Below the pieces are notes generated by a model. It ran no database searches. It was not told the DNA's origin and saw nothing but the letters and a program-made list of their open reading frames with translations. 64,000 nt of DNA, from the NCBI GenBank assembly GCA_009782475.1, contig WRIZ01000002.1:64001-128000 (forward strand), read 5' to 3'. This stretch comes from Oscillospiraceae bacterium. GTDB lineage: Bacteria > Bacillota > Clostridia > Oscillospirales > UBA929. Below, one piece after another: positions 36,348 through 46,200 of this stretch (positions are counted from its first letter, which is position 1; each line of letters starts with the position of its first letter). The translations under genes and the position numbers were made by a program.

Positions 36348-36779
36348 ATGGATATTACTATACGTGAAATCGAAGAAAAAGATTATCTTGATGTCTTATC
36401 ATTAGGGAATAATGAACTTGACTGCAAACATAATTATGAAGATATAACGACTCATTATTTACGGGTAAAAGACGATAACCGTTATAAAACATTTGTGGCT
36501 CTGCTTGATGATGAGGTTGTGGGATTTATTTCCTCGGTATGGTCTTATGAAATTGGTCGTGAATTAGGTTTTATGCACATCGTAGGGCTTGCTGTAAAAT
36601 CAGATATGCAAAATAAAGGAATCGGGACAAAGTTAATTAAACACATTGAAAAGTATGCAAAAGAAAAAGGAATTACAAGCATTATTCTTAATTCGGGAGT
36701 ACAACGCACAAACGCACACGCTTTTTATAAGAATAAGGGTTATGATAACCGTTCGTGGTGTTTTAATAAGAAACTCTAA
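36348..36779 (+). CDS. GNAT family N-acetyltransferase
   Basis: 143 residues. The acetyl-CoA binding core is visible (IVGLAVKSDMQNKGIGTKLIKHIEKYAKEKG, with Q/R-x-x-G-x-G/A as QNKGIG) followed by NAHAFYKNKGY. It transfers an acetyl group to an amine; the substrate is unknown. The gene is strikingly AT-rich compared with the genes on both sides, with AAA/AAT/ATT codons dominating, which suggests recent transfer. It starts seven bases after the ygiQ-like stop with GGGGGAGGTGAG upstream, so it may be carried on the same message. Confidence 0.92.
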   Translation: MDITIREIEEKDYLDVLSLGNNELDCKHNYEDITTHYLRVKDDNRYKTFVALLDDEVVGFISSVWSYEIGRELGFMHIVGLAVKSDMQNKGIGTKLIKHIEKYAKEKGITSIILNSGVQRTNAHAFYKNKGYDNRSWCFNKKL

Positions 36780-36804
36780 TTTCCGAAAATAACCATAATG
36801 CGCG

Positions 36805-38790
36805 TTAAACCCCCGCGGAGACCGAACCGAAAATGATATTTTTCAGCATGGCCGCGTCGTTGACCGGAGCTAGGCAGGTGTTTTCCCGGCAAACATAGGC
36901 CGTGCTTTTCGGCAGAGTGGTGGATTCATCCAGCCGTACCGTCATAAACGGGTGGAAGCCGCGCAGGGCGGCACGAAGCGTTTCCAGGCCGTCACCGGGC
37001 GTCAGGGTGACGTCCATGCCGCCGTTGGCGTTATGCAGCAAGGCGGCCATCATCCAGTTGTGAGACTGAGGGTTGCCGCTTAATTGGTTCGATAGGCTTT
37101 GGACAAGACCATCGAAATATTCATCCCAAAAGGCGTCCCCGGTCAGCCGGGCAAGGCGGAGCATACAGTGCGCCGCGACCGATTGACCTGAAGGCGTCGC
37201 GCCGTCGTGCGCGTTGACGCCGCGCATGGGCAGGTCGGCGCAGTCGGACGCGGTGTAGTAGAGCAGGCCGTCCTCGCCCGAGAATGTTTCAACCATCAGG
37301 CCGCCCAAAGACCGGGCTTCGTCCAGCCAGCGTGAATTGAGCGTGCTTTGATAGGTTTCCAGCAATGCCCAAACCATATACGCGTATCCGTCCAGTGTCG
37401 CGTGGATGGAGCTTTGATGAACCGCCAATAGTCCGCGCCCGTCGCGCAGATTTTCCAGCAGGAATTTGACACACTTCTCGGCTTCACGGGTATAAACCGG
37501 CTCCTCCAGCGCGCGCCCGGCTTTGGCCAAAGCCACGGCCGTCAGGGCGTTGCTTGTGAGCAAAATCTTTTCGTCCCGCAGAGGGGGGATGCGGAGAGAC
37601 CGCACTTCATAGAGTTTGGGAAGGACGATGGAAGAAAAAGACATATCATCGCCGCCAAGAGGCATACGGATGAGATTGGGGATATTCATTTGATCAAAAT
37701 TGCCCTTGGAGGTGATGTCATACAGGAAGCAGAATCGTGTCCCGTCGGTATCGCCCAAAACAGCTTTCACCTGTTCCGGCGTCCAGCAGTAGAACAGACC
37801 TTCGACCCCTTCGCTGTCGGCATCCTGAGCGGTGAAATATCCTCCGGCCGGCCGGGACATTTCTCGCGTCACATAGGTGATGATTTCCCGTATGACCGGG
37901 GCAAATTCTCCGGTTTTTTCATAGCACTCGGTATAGGCCATCACGAGCAAAGCATTGTCATACAGCATTTTTTCAAAGTGAGGCACAAGCCACATACGAT
38001 CGGTCGAATACCGGCAAAAGCCGCCGCCCACATGATCACGCAAACCGCCCGCCGCCATAGCGGACAGCGTGTGGCGGACGGCACTCCAAATGGGGCTGTC
38101 CATCGGCTCGTCATGCCCTTTGCGCATTAAAAACATCAGGTTGTGCGGCGAAGGGAATTTGGGAGCGGAACCAAAACCGCCCCAACGGGAATCATAACCC
38201 GCCATCAGTGAAGAAGCCGTTTGGCTTGCGATAGAGCCAAAACCAGACATTCGGGACGGCAGGTCTCCGCCGCCGTCCTCTTGTATGTGGGAGAGAATGC
38301 GTTCGGCCGACGCCTCCAGCTTTTTTCGCCCGCGCCGCCAGTTTTCCGAAACGGCCGCAAGGAGGGTGAGCAGCCCGGCTCTGCCGCCCCGGTCGTGTTT
38401 CGGGAAATACGTCCCGGCGTAAAACGGTTTTCTGTCAGGCGTGAGGAAAACGGTGAGCGGCCACCCGCCGCTCCCCGTTGTGGACATACAGGCCAGCATA
38501 TAGATATGGTCAACGTCCGGTCGTTCTTCGCGGTCTACTTTGACTGATATAAAATCCCGGTTGAGAGCACCGGCAACGTCCGCGTCCATGAACGATTCAC
38601 GCTCCATGACATGGCACCAGTGGCAGGTGGAATACCCGATGCTGAGAAAAACGGGCTTATCCTCCCGCTTTGCCGTTTCAAACGCTTCATCCCCCCACGG
38701 ATACCAATCCACAGGGTTATAGGCGTGCTGTTGAAGATAGGGGCTTGTTTCACCGATCAGTCTGTTGGAGGCGTTTTTGATTGCATTCAT
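36805..38790 (-). CDS. Thioredoxin domain-containing protein, DUF255/YyaL family
   Basis: 661 residues, the normal size. The N-terminal DUF255 thioredoxin-like domain has [18 protein letters not shown] and the CxxC motif [15 protein letters not shown] six-hairpin glycosidase-like domain follows ([62 protein letters not shown]). Homologs include human SPATA20; the activity is not established, with redox or N-glycan-related epimerase roles suggested. Cytoplasmic. It converges on the GNAT gene with only 25 bases between. Confidence 0.95.
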   Translation of the reverse strand: MNAIKNASNRLIGETSPYLQQHAYNPVDWYPWGDEAFETAKREDKPVFLSIGYSTCHWCHVMERESFMDADVAGALNRDFISVKVDREERPDVDHIYMLACMSTTGSGGWPLTVFLTPDRKPFYAGTYFPKHDRGGRAGLLTLLAAVSENWRRGRKKLEASAERILSHIQEDGGGDLPSRMSGFGSIASQTASSLMAGYDSRWGGFGSAPKFPSPHNLMFLMRKGHDEPMDSPIWSAVRHTLSAMAAGGLRDHVGGGFCRYSTDRMWLVPHFEKMLYDNALLVMAYTECYEKTGEFAPVIREIITYVTREMSRPAGGYFTAQDADSEGVEGLFYCWTPEQVKAVLGDTDGTRFCFLYDITSKGNFDQMNIPNLIRMPLGGDDMSFSSIVLPKLYEVRSLRIPPLRDEKILLTSNALTAVALAKAGRALEEPVYTREAEKCVKFLLENLRDGRGLLAVHQSSIHATLDGYAYMVWALLETYQSTLNSRWLDEARSLGGLMVETFSGEDGLLYYTASDCADLPMRGVNAHDGATPSGQSVAAHCMLRLARLTGDAFWDEYFDGLVQSLSNQLSGNPQSHNWMMAALLHNANGGMDVTLTPGDGLETLRAALRGFHPFMTVRLDESTTLPKSTAYVCRENTCLAPVNDAAMLKNIIFGSVSAGV

Positions 38791-38857
38791 CAGGCATCAT
38801 CACCTTTTTCACTGATTTTCGGGTGTAGTATGCCCTTTTTGGTGTTGCTTATGATTG

Positions 38858-38886
38858 TTGAAAAAGCCAAAGACTTATGATATACT
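38858..38886 (+). promoter_or_regulatory. Promoter of the degV gene
   Basis: TTGAAA, 17-base spacer, TATACT, about 46 bases before the ATG. Confidence 0.68.
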
Positions 38887-38932
38887 GATTCATATAATCT
38901 CGTAATGAAGCGAATAAAGGGGAATGATGCCA

Positions 38933-39805
38933 ATGGAAAAAATCATGTTTTTCAGCGATTCACCGTCCGACTTGCTGCCGGAGGATACGGTTGGCGAACC
39001 GTATAAGATCGTATCGTCCAGCGTTATATATGACGACGGGCGTGTGATCAAAGAAACTGATGTTGACCGGGACGAATTTTACGCATATCTGCAAACCTGT
39101 AAAAACATACCGGGGTCGGCCATGGGGACGCCTGACCAATGGATCGAGGCTTTGAAAGAAGCGATCGAAAACGGTTATACCCATGCGATCATTTACACAA
39201 TCAGCTCCACGGCCAGTTCGGTGCATCAGTCTATCACATTGGCAAGAGAAGCGGTTGAAGCGGAGCATCCCGGCGCGCTGACCGTTGAATGGATCGATTC
39301 GCGGCAGTATTCAATGATTTACGGCCGTTTGATCCTGGAATCGTTAAAGCAGATCAGGCAAGGATGGAGTTTTCAAAAAGTCGCCGATGATTTACGCGAA
39401 CGGACACAGCGCAATCAAGGTATTTTGGGGACATACTCCCTTCGCTGTATGCAAAAAAGCGGCCGCATCAGCGGGATGGCGGCGTTTGCCGGAGGGGTTT
39501 TGGGAATCCGCCCCATCCTGCTGGCGCGCGACGGGGTGATCGCGCCGGTTGAAAAGGTGAGGGGAGAGAAGAACTTGGTACCGGCACTCATAAAGCACAT
39601 CAAAGAGCGCATTGTAAACCCGGAAGAACAGGATGTATATATCACTCACGGCATCGTGCCGGAAGAGGAATTGACGATCATGGAGATCATGCTGCTTGAA
39701 GAAGTAAAAGTACGTTCGGTCAGGCGGCACAATATCGGCGTTACGGTTGTCCTCAACTGCGGGCCGGAAACCATCATCGTCGGGTTTTACGGGGAACCGC
39801 TTTGA
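38933..39805 (+). CDS. DegV family fatty-acid-binding protein
   Basis: 290 residues. Three in-frame ATGs occur (38924, 38927, 38933); the last is best spaced from AAAGGGGAA. The DegV fold is seen from FFSDSPSDLLPED, through GSAMGTPDQWIEALKEAIENG, TISSTASSVHQSITLA, VEWIDSRQYSMIYGRLI and GRISGMAAFAGGVLGIRPILLARDG. Members bind fatty acids, and FakB proteins present fatty acids to the FakA kinase; no fakA is in the window. Cytoplasmic. It has its own promoter and terminator. Confidence 0.93.
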   Translation: MEKIMFFSDSPSDLLPEDTVGEPYKIVSSSVIYDDGRVIKETDVDRDEFYAYLQTCKNIPGSAMGTPDQWIEALKEAIENGYTHAIIYTISSTASSVHQSITLAREAVEAEHPGALTVEWIDSRQYSMIYGRLILESLKQIRQGWSFQKVADDLRERTQRNQGILGTYSLRCMQKSGRISGMAAFAGGVLGIRPILLARDGVIAPVEKVRGEKNLVPALIKHIKERIVNPEEQDVYITHGIVPEEELTIMEIMLLEEVKVRSVRRHNIGVTVVLNCGPETIIVGFYGEPL

Positions 39806-39822
39806 ATCATTGAATCAAAATG

Positions 39823-39850
39823 AAGCCCGCGGCTCTTCGCCGCGGGCTTT
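39823..39850. terminator. Bidirectional terminator between degV and the phosphotransferase gene
   Basis: AAGCCCGCGGC-TCTTC-GCCGCGGGCTT, a perfect 11-bp stem between convergent genes, with TTTC after it on the plus strand and a CATTTTG stretch on the minus side. Confidence 0.85.
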
Positions 39851-39856
39851 CAAAAA

Positions 39857-40630
39857 TCACATGATACCGCTTAGTATCGCCGCGCTGTTATGCTCGAGAT
39901 ATTCAATGTCTTCTAAATAACCTTGAAGATGCCCCTCGTCTATATGCTGCTGAAAAACACCATTTCCTTTTTGGGCTTCAGCTCGCATATAGTCTGTCAG
40001 GCATTCCAGGCGTTTGACGATTAGCTTTACGAAGTCGCTCCTGTCGGCAGATGTTACGCCATATGTGTCAAGGAAGAGCTTGGTTTTTCGTATTTGCTCT
40101 TCCGTGCTTCCACTAAAACCCGAATCTGCGGATATTGTAAATGGTACCCACCGATAAACGGCGTAAACAATATCCCACATCCTAGACCCCGGATGCAAGG
40201 TATCGAAATCAATGATCCCACGGGCTTCATCGTTTACAATCGTCACGTTATAAGGCGCGAAATCCCCATGGCACATGACTTCGACCGGCTCAACAACAGG
40301 CAGCATCCATTGCTCCCGATGCGTTAATCTTACAATATATTGCTCGCTATATGTATGAAATTTCCGCAAAAGATTGGCGGAAGAAATGAGCATGGAATCG
40401 CACAGGAGATTTTGCGGAAACGGGACATTATAAACATCACCCGGCATAAAGGAAACGATCTCTTCCCCATTTGCTATGCCGCGCGGTTCAGGTACAAAAT
40501 CGGCTCCCAGGTCAATGATAGTACGAAGAAAGCAATGTACATCGCTTGTCCAAATATGTGCGGGACGGAAGACGTTGTTTTCTGATTTTTTGATTTGTCC
40601 GATTCTTCCGCCTTCCAACGCTTCGATCAC
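39857..40630 (-). CDS. Phosphotransferase, aminoglycoside/choline kinase-like (APH family)
   Basis: 257 residues from a GTG with GGGGAGG upstream. The kinase-like fold shows the catalytic loop VMCHGDFAPYNVTI (HGDxxxxN) and the metal-binding GIIDFDTLHPGSRMWDIVYAVY (Asp). Members phosphorylate small hydroxylated compounds such as antibiotics, choline or sugars; the substrate is unknown and resistance cannot be claimed. It lies 38 bases after tRNA-Thr on the same strand with no promoter or terminator between, so it is probably transcribed with the tRNA. Confidence 0.88.
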   Translation of the reverse strand: MIEALEGGRIGQIKKSENNVFRPAHIWTSDVHCFLRTIIDLGADFVPEPRGIANGEEIVSFMPGDVYNVPFPQNLLCDSMLISSANLLRKFHTYSEQYIVRLTHREQWMLPVVEPVEVMCHGDFAPYNVTIVNDEARGIIDFDTLHPGSRMWDIVYAVYRWVPFTISADSGFSGSTEEQIRKTKLFLDTYGVTSADRSDFVKLIVKRLECLTDYMRAEAQKGNGVFQQHIDEGHLQGYLEDIEYLEHNSAAILSGIM

Positions 40631-40668
40631 AGAAACCTCCCCGATAATGGATTTCCAATGTCCTCATT

Positions 40669-40744
40669 TGGAGCTCCCGGTCGGACTCGAACCGACGACC
40701 TGCGCATTACGAATGCGCTGCTCTACCAACTGAGCTACGGAAGC
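40669..40744 (-). tRNA. tRNA-Thr (anticodon CGU)
   Basis: 76 bases including an encoded CCA end. Acceptor stem GCTTCCG/CGGGAGC (one T-G pair), D-arm GCTCAGTTGGTAGAGC, anticodon arm GCGCA-TTCGTAA-TGCGC with CGT, T-arm CGGTTCGAGTCCG. All four stems pair. Confidence 0.97.
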
Positions 40745-40864
40745 ACAAGGGCTGCATCAGCCCGCAGGGTGGAGAACACTCCGCAGGTCTAGCGAGCCTG
40801 AGAGCGTAATCGGAGGAGTTTCTACGCCCGCCCGCGAGCCGCGCAGGCAGCCTGACGCTTTTGC

Positions 40865-40894
40865 AGTATAGCACGCCGGCGGCACGATTGTCAA
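40865..40894 (-). promoter_or_regulatory. Promoter of tRNA-Thr (and probably the phosphotransferase gene)
   Basis: Minus strand TTGACA, 18-base spacer, TATACT. The -35 overlaps the stop codon of the AAC(3)-like gene. The leader to the tRNA is about 110 bases, GC-rich and able to form hairpins such as GGGCTG/CAGCCC. Confidence 0.72.
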
Positions 40895-41634
40895 TACCGC
40901 AGTAAATACGTTGGATCCTCTTTGAGCAGCTTGGCCGTCATTTCCCGCAGCGGTTTGGCACGCATTAAGCGGGTGGTTGCGTCGCCGAATCGTCCGAGCG
41001 TCATAATGCCCTGCGCCAAAGCATCCGGCTCGAGTTTGGAAAAGGGCTCCGATCCAAGACGGGAATCATGGCGGTATTGAGGGGTGTAGAGCCTGTTGCC
41101 TTGATGATCGATCACATAGAGGTCTGTTACTGTATCTTTGATTGAACCGACGGCACCGTCCCATTCCTCAATGCCGTGAATATAAGTGTTCCGGGTAAAG
41201 TTCACACCGATCAGCAATATCTGCGCGTCGCGCTCCCATAGCCTATAATACGTGCCGCCTTTGCCGCAAGGGGTTTGAATGTGTTCCTCGCCGGAGAGGA
41301 AGGTTTCGGCGTCCGCGCCGATCGCCGCAAGCGAATGGGTGGGATGCAGAGAACGGTGTACACCCGGCCGGCAGCGGAAGAGTTCTGTTAACAGGCCGAC
41401 ACACGTTTGAGTGTATAAGACGTCCATAACCGGGTTAGCTGCATTGATCATCCATGTATGGCTGGGCAGCACCAGTAACCCCGGCTGCATATATTCAATC
41501 AATGCGTCCAGCACGGCGTCCCCGCGCCCTTCAACCTCCCCGATGGCTTTATAAGACAAATGAACCATCAGCGTGCCGTTGGGGTCTATGTTAAGGGCGG
41601 ATAGATTGCTGATAAGGTCTTGTTTTGTGACCAT
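40891..41634 (-). CDS. AAC(3) family N-acetyltransferase-like protein
   Basis: 247 residues. The family pattern of aminoglycoside 3-N-acetyltransferases is visible: LMVHLSYKAIGEVEGRGDAVLDAL, LLVLPSHTW, GLLTELFRCRPGVHRSLHPTHSLAAIG, TPCGKGGTYYRLWERDAQILLIGV and TYIHGIEEW. Many chromosomal members do not confer resistance, and their natural substrates are unknown. It is the last gene of the carAB-guaA operon, 16 bases after guaA. The tRNA-Thr promoter begins at its stop codon. Confidence 0.88.
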   Translation of the reverse strand: MVTKQDLISNLSALNIDPNGTLMVHLSYKAIGEVEGRGDAVLDALIEYMQPGLLVLPSHTWMINAANPVMDVLYTQTCVGLLTELFRCRPGVHRSLHPTHSLAAIGADAETFLSGEEHIQTPCGKGGTYYRLWERDAQILLIGVNFTRNTYIHGIEEWDGAVGSIKDTVTDLYVIDHQGNRLYTPQYRHDSRLGSEPFSKLEPDALAQGIMTLGRFGDATTRLMRAKPLREMTAKLLKEDPTYLLRY

Positions 41635-41650
41635 ATGTATGGCTCCTTCG

Positions 41651-42598
41651 TCATTCCCACTCGATTGTCCCCGGAGGTTTCGCCGTTATGTCATACACCA
41701 CCCGGTTGACCCCGGCGCATTCCGTTGTGATCCTTGCCGAAGCCCGCTCCAATACGTCGTACGGCACACGAACCCAATCCGCGGTGGTAACATCGCTGGT
41801 TTTGACAGCCCGCAAGGCGATGGTATGCCCGAAAACCCGCGCACCGTTTTGGATACCGACGCTTTGCAATCCGGTGTGGATGGCGAAATACTCTTCGGAC
41901 GCGACGGCTGCCTTTTCCATTTCCTCGCGGAAAATCGCGTCGGCCTCGCGCAAAACGTCCAGCCGTTCGGCGGTCACTTCTCCGAGCACCCTTACGCCCA
42001 AACCGGGGCCGGGGAATATTTGGCGGTATACCATCTCTTTGGGCAGCCCCAAGGCGTTGCCCAGTTCGCGCACTTCGTTTTTATATAGGGTGCGCAGCGG
42101 CTCGATCAAACCCTCAAAAGCCAGTGTATCGGGCAGTCCGCCGACATTGTGGTGGGCTTTGACGGCCTTGTGCCCATCCTTGCCGCTTTCGGTGACGTCG
42201 GTGTAGATGGTTCCTTGCATCAAGTAACCGATGCCGTCGAGCTTCTTCGCTTCCTCTTCAAAAACGCGGATAAACTCTTCGCCGATGATTTTACGCTTGT
42301 GTTCAGGATCGCCGATCCCCGCGAGACGGTTCAAAAAGCGTTCCTGCGCGTTAACGCGGATCAGCCGTATATCATATTTTCCGTGAAACAGGGTTTCCAC
42401 TTCGTCTCCCTCGTTTTTACGCATCAAGCCGTGATCAACAAAGATGCAAGTCAAACGGCTGCCTACGGCACGGTGGGTCAGAACAGCCGCGACCGATGAG
42501 TCAACGCCGCCGGACAACGCCGCCAAAACGGGCTTTCCTTCTGTTTGCTTTTGTATGCCTGTGACGGCGTCCTCAATAAATTGATTCCAATCACGCAT
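41651..42598 (-). CDS. guaA: GMP synthase, ATP-pyrophosphatase subunit only (no glutaminase domain)
   Basis: 315 residues. It starts at the ATP-PPase domain: [20 protein letters not shown] (PP-loop SGGVDS), [48 protein letters not shown], and ends with the dimerisation domain ([14 protein letters not shown]). The enzyme aminates XMP to GMP. The usual N-terminal class I glutaminase domain of about 190 residues is absent, and the six bases upstream separate it from a HAD gene, so it was not lost by a nearby frameshift. Two-subunit GMP synthases occur in archaea; here no glutaminase gene is adjacent. It either has a distant partner or uses free ammonia. Confidence 0.95.
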   Translation of the reverse strand: MRDWNQFIEDAVTGIQKQTEGKPVLAALSGGVDSSVAAVLTHRAVGSRLTCIFVDHGLMRKNEGDEVETLFHGKYDIRLIRVNAQERFLNRLAGIGDPEHKRKIIGEEFIRVFEEEAKKLDGIGYLMQGTIYTDVTESGKDGHKAVKAHHNVGGLPDTLAFEGLIEPLRTLYKNEVRELGNALGLPKEMVYRQIFPGPGLGVRVLGEVTAERLDVLREADAIFREEMEKAAVASEEYFAIHTGLQSVGIQNGARVFGHTIALRAVKTSDVTTADWVRVPYDVLERASARITTECAGVNRVVYDITAKPPGTIEWE

Positions 42599-42604
42599 AT
42601 ATGT

Positions 42605-43261
42605 TCATCCTTTCAGCAGCTTTAGCAAATTTTCAACATCTTCAACGATTATCGTTGCCCCGGCGTCGGTCAATTCCTCGCGGCTTCCGTAGCCGTATAG
42701 CAAACCGATGCTGTCTAATCCGTTTTCCTTTGCGCCAAATATGTCATGCTTCCGGTCGCCGATCATCACGGCGGCACTTGGGTCGGTAACCCCAAGAGCG
42801 TCCAGCGCGATGCGGATGATTTCCTTTTTTCCGTTTTTGGATAGGTTGCCTTCCATATCGTCACCGGAAATAAAAGTGAAATACCGGGAAAGGTCAAAAT
42901 GATCTAAAATTCTTTGTGCGTAGGGGAGGGCTTTATTCGTGGCTACTGCCAACGTCTTACCATTCAGTTCCCGCAATAGTTCGTGAATGCTTGGATAGAC
43001 CTCATTTTGCAGCAGCCCGGTTTCGGAAAAATACACACGGAACTCCGCCACCGCTTTCTCTACATCGGCCGGGGAAAAACCGTAATGATCCCGAAAGGTA
43101 TCCCGCAGGGGAGGGCCGATGAATCCCGCCAGTTTGTTTAGTTCTTCCTCTATTCCAAATGCGGAGAGCGCGTATTGATAAGACTTGGTGATGCCTTCCT
43201 TCGGGTCGGTCAACGTGCCGTCGAGGTCAAAAAGGAGTATCTGTTTTTCCTTCATATCCAT
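42605..43261 (-). CDS. HAD family phosphatase (phosphoglycolate phosphatase / PpaX-like)
   Basis: 218 residues. HAD motif I LLFDLDGTLTDPKEG, motif II VATNKALP, motif III Lys in NGKKEIIRIAL, motif IV IGDRKHDIFGAKENG. An alpha-helical C1 cap lies between motif I and II (GFIGPPLRDTFRDHYGF). Such enzymes dephosphorylate small phosphates, for example phosphoglycolate or nucleoside monophosphates. It lies between carB and guaA with gaps of only 4 and 6 bases, so a nucleotide-related substrate is plausible but not shown. Confidence 0.9.
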   Translation of the reverse strand: MDMKEKQILLFDLDGTLTDPKEGITKSYQYALSAFGIEEELNKLAGFIGPPLRDTFRDHYGFSPADVEKAVAEFRVYFSETGLLQNEVYPSIHELLRELNGKTLAVATNKALPYAQRILDHFDLSRYFTFISGDDMEGNLSKNGKKEIIRIALDALGVTDPSAAVMIGDRKHDIFGAKENGLDSIGLLYGYGSREELTDAGATIIVEDVENLLKLLKG

Positions 43262-43265
43262 ACAC

Positions 43266-46200
43266 TCACGCGTTCGCTATATCCACAACGTCCAAACGTC
43301 CCGGGCTGCGGTGCTCCAAACTGAGCAGCAGTGCTTCGGCGGTATCCAGCGAGGTGAGGCAGGGGATACCGCTCTCTACGGCGATCCGGCGGATGAGGTA
43401 TCCGTCCCGCCGGGAGCTCACGCCGCCAGTGCTGGTATTGATGACAAGGTCAACGCCTTTACTGCGAATGAACTCCAATATATTGAGATCACCTTCGGCC
43501 TCCACCTTGTAAATCAAACTAGCGCGGAGTCCATGTTCTTGCAACGCCGCGTAAGTTCCTTCCGTCGCGTATATCTCATACCCCAGCGTTTGGAACCGGC
43601 GTGCCAAAGCGCACATCTCGACTTTGTCGGCGTCGCTGACCGTCATGATGACGCGGCGCGTCACCGACCGCAGATACCCGCCGCCGATGAAAGCCTTCAG
43701 CAGTGCGTCGGGCAGGTTATCGGATATACCCAAAACCTCCCCGGTTGACTTCATTTCAGGCCCTAGGCTGACTTCTGCGCCGTATAATTTTTCAAAGGAG
43801 AAAACCGGCATTTTAACGGCTGTGTATTGCTTTTCGGGGTAAAACCCGTACGCGTATCCCAAATCAGGCAGTTTGAACCCCAGCGCGGCCTGTGTGGCGA
43901 GGTCTACGACCGGCAATCCGGTGATTTTGGAGATATACGGCACGGTGCGTGAAGAGCGCGGATTGGCTTCGATAACGTAAACCTTTCCGTCGTGCAGGAT
44001 AAATTGGATGTTGATCAGCCCGCGCACCCCCAAAGCCAAAGCAATGTCGCGGGTGTAGCGGTAAAGCGTCTCACGGCGCGCTTCGGGAACCCGTCCGGGC
44101 GGGTAAACCGAGATGGAATCGCCCGAATGCACCCCGGCTCGTTCCAAATGCTCCATAATACCGGGAATGAGGACGTCCTCGCCGTCGCAGATGGCGTCCA
44201 CCTCAACTTCCAGCCCCATGATGTATTGGTCAATCAGAATGGGGCGTCCGTCATAGAGCTCCATGTTGTCCAGCCAGTCGTTCAGCTCCTCGTCGGAGAA
44301 GGCGATGGTCATGCCTTGTCCGCCCAGCACATACGATGGGCGGGCGAGAACCGGGTAGCCGAGTTCGTGAGCGGTTTGGACGGCGTCTTCACGGGTGTAA
44401 ACAGCCGCGCCGCGCGGACGGTCGATCTTGCAGTCCTCCAGGATGCGGTCAAATATTTTCCGGTCTTCGGCTCCGTCCACCCCGGAGAACGGGGTGCCGA
44501 TGATTTGGATGCCCAAGTCATGCAGGGGTTTTGCCAGCTTGATGGCCGTCTGTCCGCCGAATTGCACCATCACGCCGATAGGCTTCTCAATGTCGAGGAT
44601 GCTAACCACATCTTCCGGCGTGAGCGGTTCAAAATACAAGCGGTCGGCCACATCGAAATCGGTGCTGACCGTTTCGGGGTTGTTGTTGATGATGATGGCT
44701 TCATATCCGGCATTCTGCAACGCCCAGACGCAATGGACTGAGCAATAGTCAAACTCGATCCCCTGACCGATGCGGATGGGGCCCGAACCGAGCACGACGA
44801 CCCGGCGAGCCGCCGATGGCTGTGACGGCTGCGGCCGTGAGACGGGAGCTTCATTGGATACACCATAGGCCGAATAGTAATACGGCGTCTGAGCGGTAAA
44901 TTCCCCGGCGCAAGTGTCAACCACACGGTAACCGGGTACGATGCCGCTGCTGAGGCGTTCGTCCCGTATATCCCGCTCCGTTTTCCCGGTTTGGCGGGCG
45001 ATCAGGCTATCGGGGAAGCCGAGCTTTTTGGCGTGGAGAAGCAGTTGCGGTGTGAGAGGGGAGCGGGTCAAGACCCATTCCATCCGTACGATGGAATAGA
45101 TTTTTGAGAGGAACCAGCGGTCTATTTTGGTGATTGTATATAAATGATCAAGAAGCGGCATCACCTCTTCGGCGATATGACGGCGCAGATACTCGGCCAG
45201 CACAAACAGCCGCCGGTCGTCGATCAGCGTCAGCCGTTCTTCCAAAGCGTCGTCGCTCAATTCAGCCAATTCCGGCATTTGCAGGCTGTCAAATCCCTGT
45301 TCAAGGCTGCGCACCGCTTTCAGCAGGGCGGCTTCAAACGAGGGGGAGATGCTCATAACTTCCCCGGTCGCTTTCATCTGCGTTCCGAGTGTGCGTTTGG
45401 CCGTGACAAACTTATCAAACGGCCATTTGGGGATTTTGACACAGCAATAGTCCACCGAAGGCTCGAAACTGGCGTAGGTGGATTGGGTCACGGCATTGCG
45501 TATCTCATCCAGCCGGTAGCCCAGCGCAATCTTGGTGGCCACTTTGGCGATCGGGAAACCGACGGCTTTGGAAGCCAACGCCGAGGAGCGCGACAGGCGG
45601 GGGTTGACCTCGATCACGGCATATTCAAAACTCGCCGGATGCAGGGCAAACTGCACGTTGCAGCCGCCTTCGATCCCCAATTCATCGATAATGTCGAGGG
45701 AAGCCTTGCGCAGCATATTGTATTCCGGCGCGCCCAGCGTCTGCGTGGGTGCCACGACGATCGAGTCGCCTGTGTGGACGCCGACCGGGTCGATGTTCTC
45801 CATGCCGCAGATGGCGATGCGGTTTCCCGCGCCGTCGCGCATGACCTCAAACTCGACTTCCTTCCAACCGGCGATACACCGCTCAACCAATACCTGCCCG
45901 ACACGGGACGCGCGCAGGCCGCCGGACGCGATGGCGCGAAGCTCCGCTTCATCATACGCAATGCCGCCGCCCGCGCCGCCGAGGGTGTATGCCGGGCGAA
46001 TGACAACGGGATAGCCTGTCCGTTCCGCGAAATCCAGCGCGCCTTGCAAATCTTCCGAAACGATGCTCTCAATGCAGGGCTGGCCGATGGCTTCCATCGT
46101 CTGCTTGAAAATCAGCCTGTCTTCGGCCTTGCGGATGGTTTCAGGGCCGGTGCCGATCAAACGCACGTTATAGGCGTCTAAAAATCCGTCTTCGGCCAGT

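Noticed and set aside
40476-40792. Short plus-strand ORFs across the tRNA-Thr (peptide PVGLEPTTCALRM)
   Set aside because: This is the well-known false peptide from translating the opposite strand of a tRNA gene. The same holds for the ORF over tRNA-Gly.
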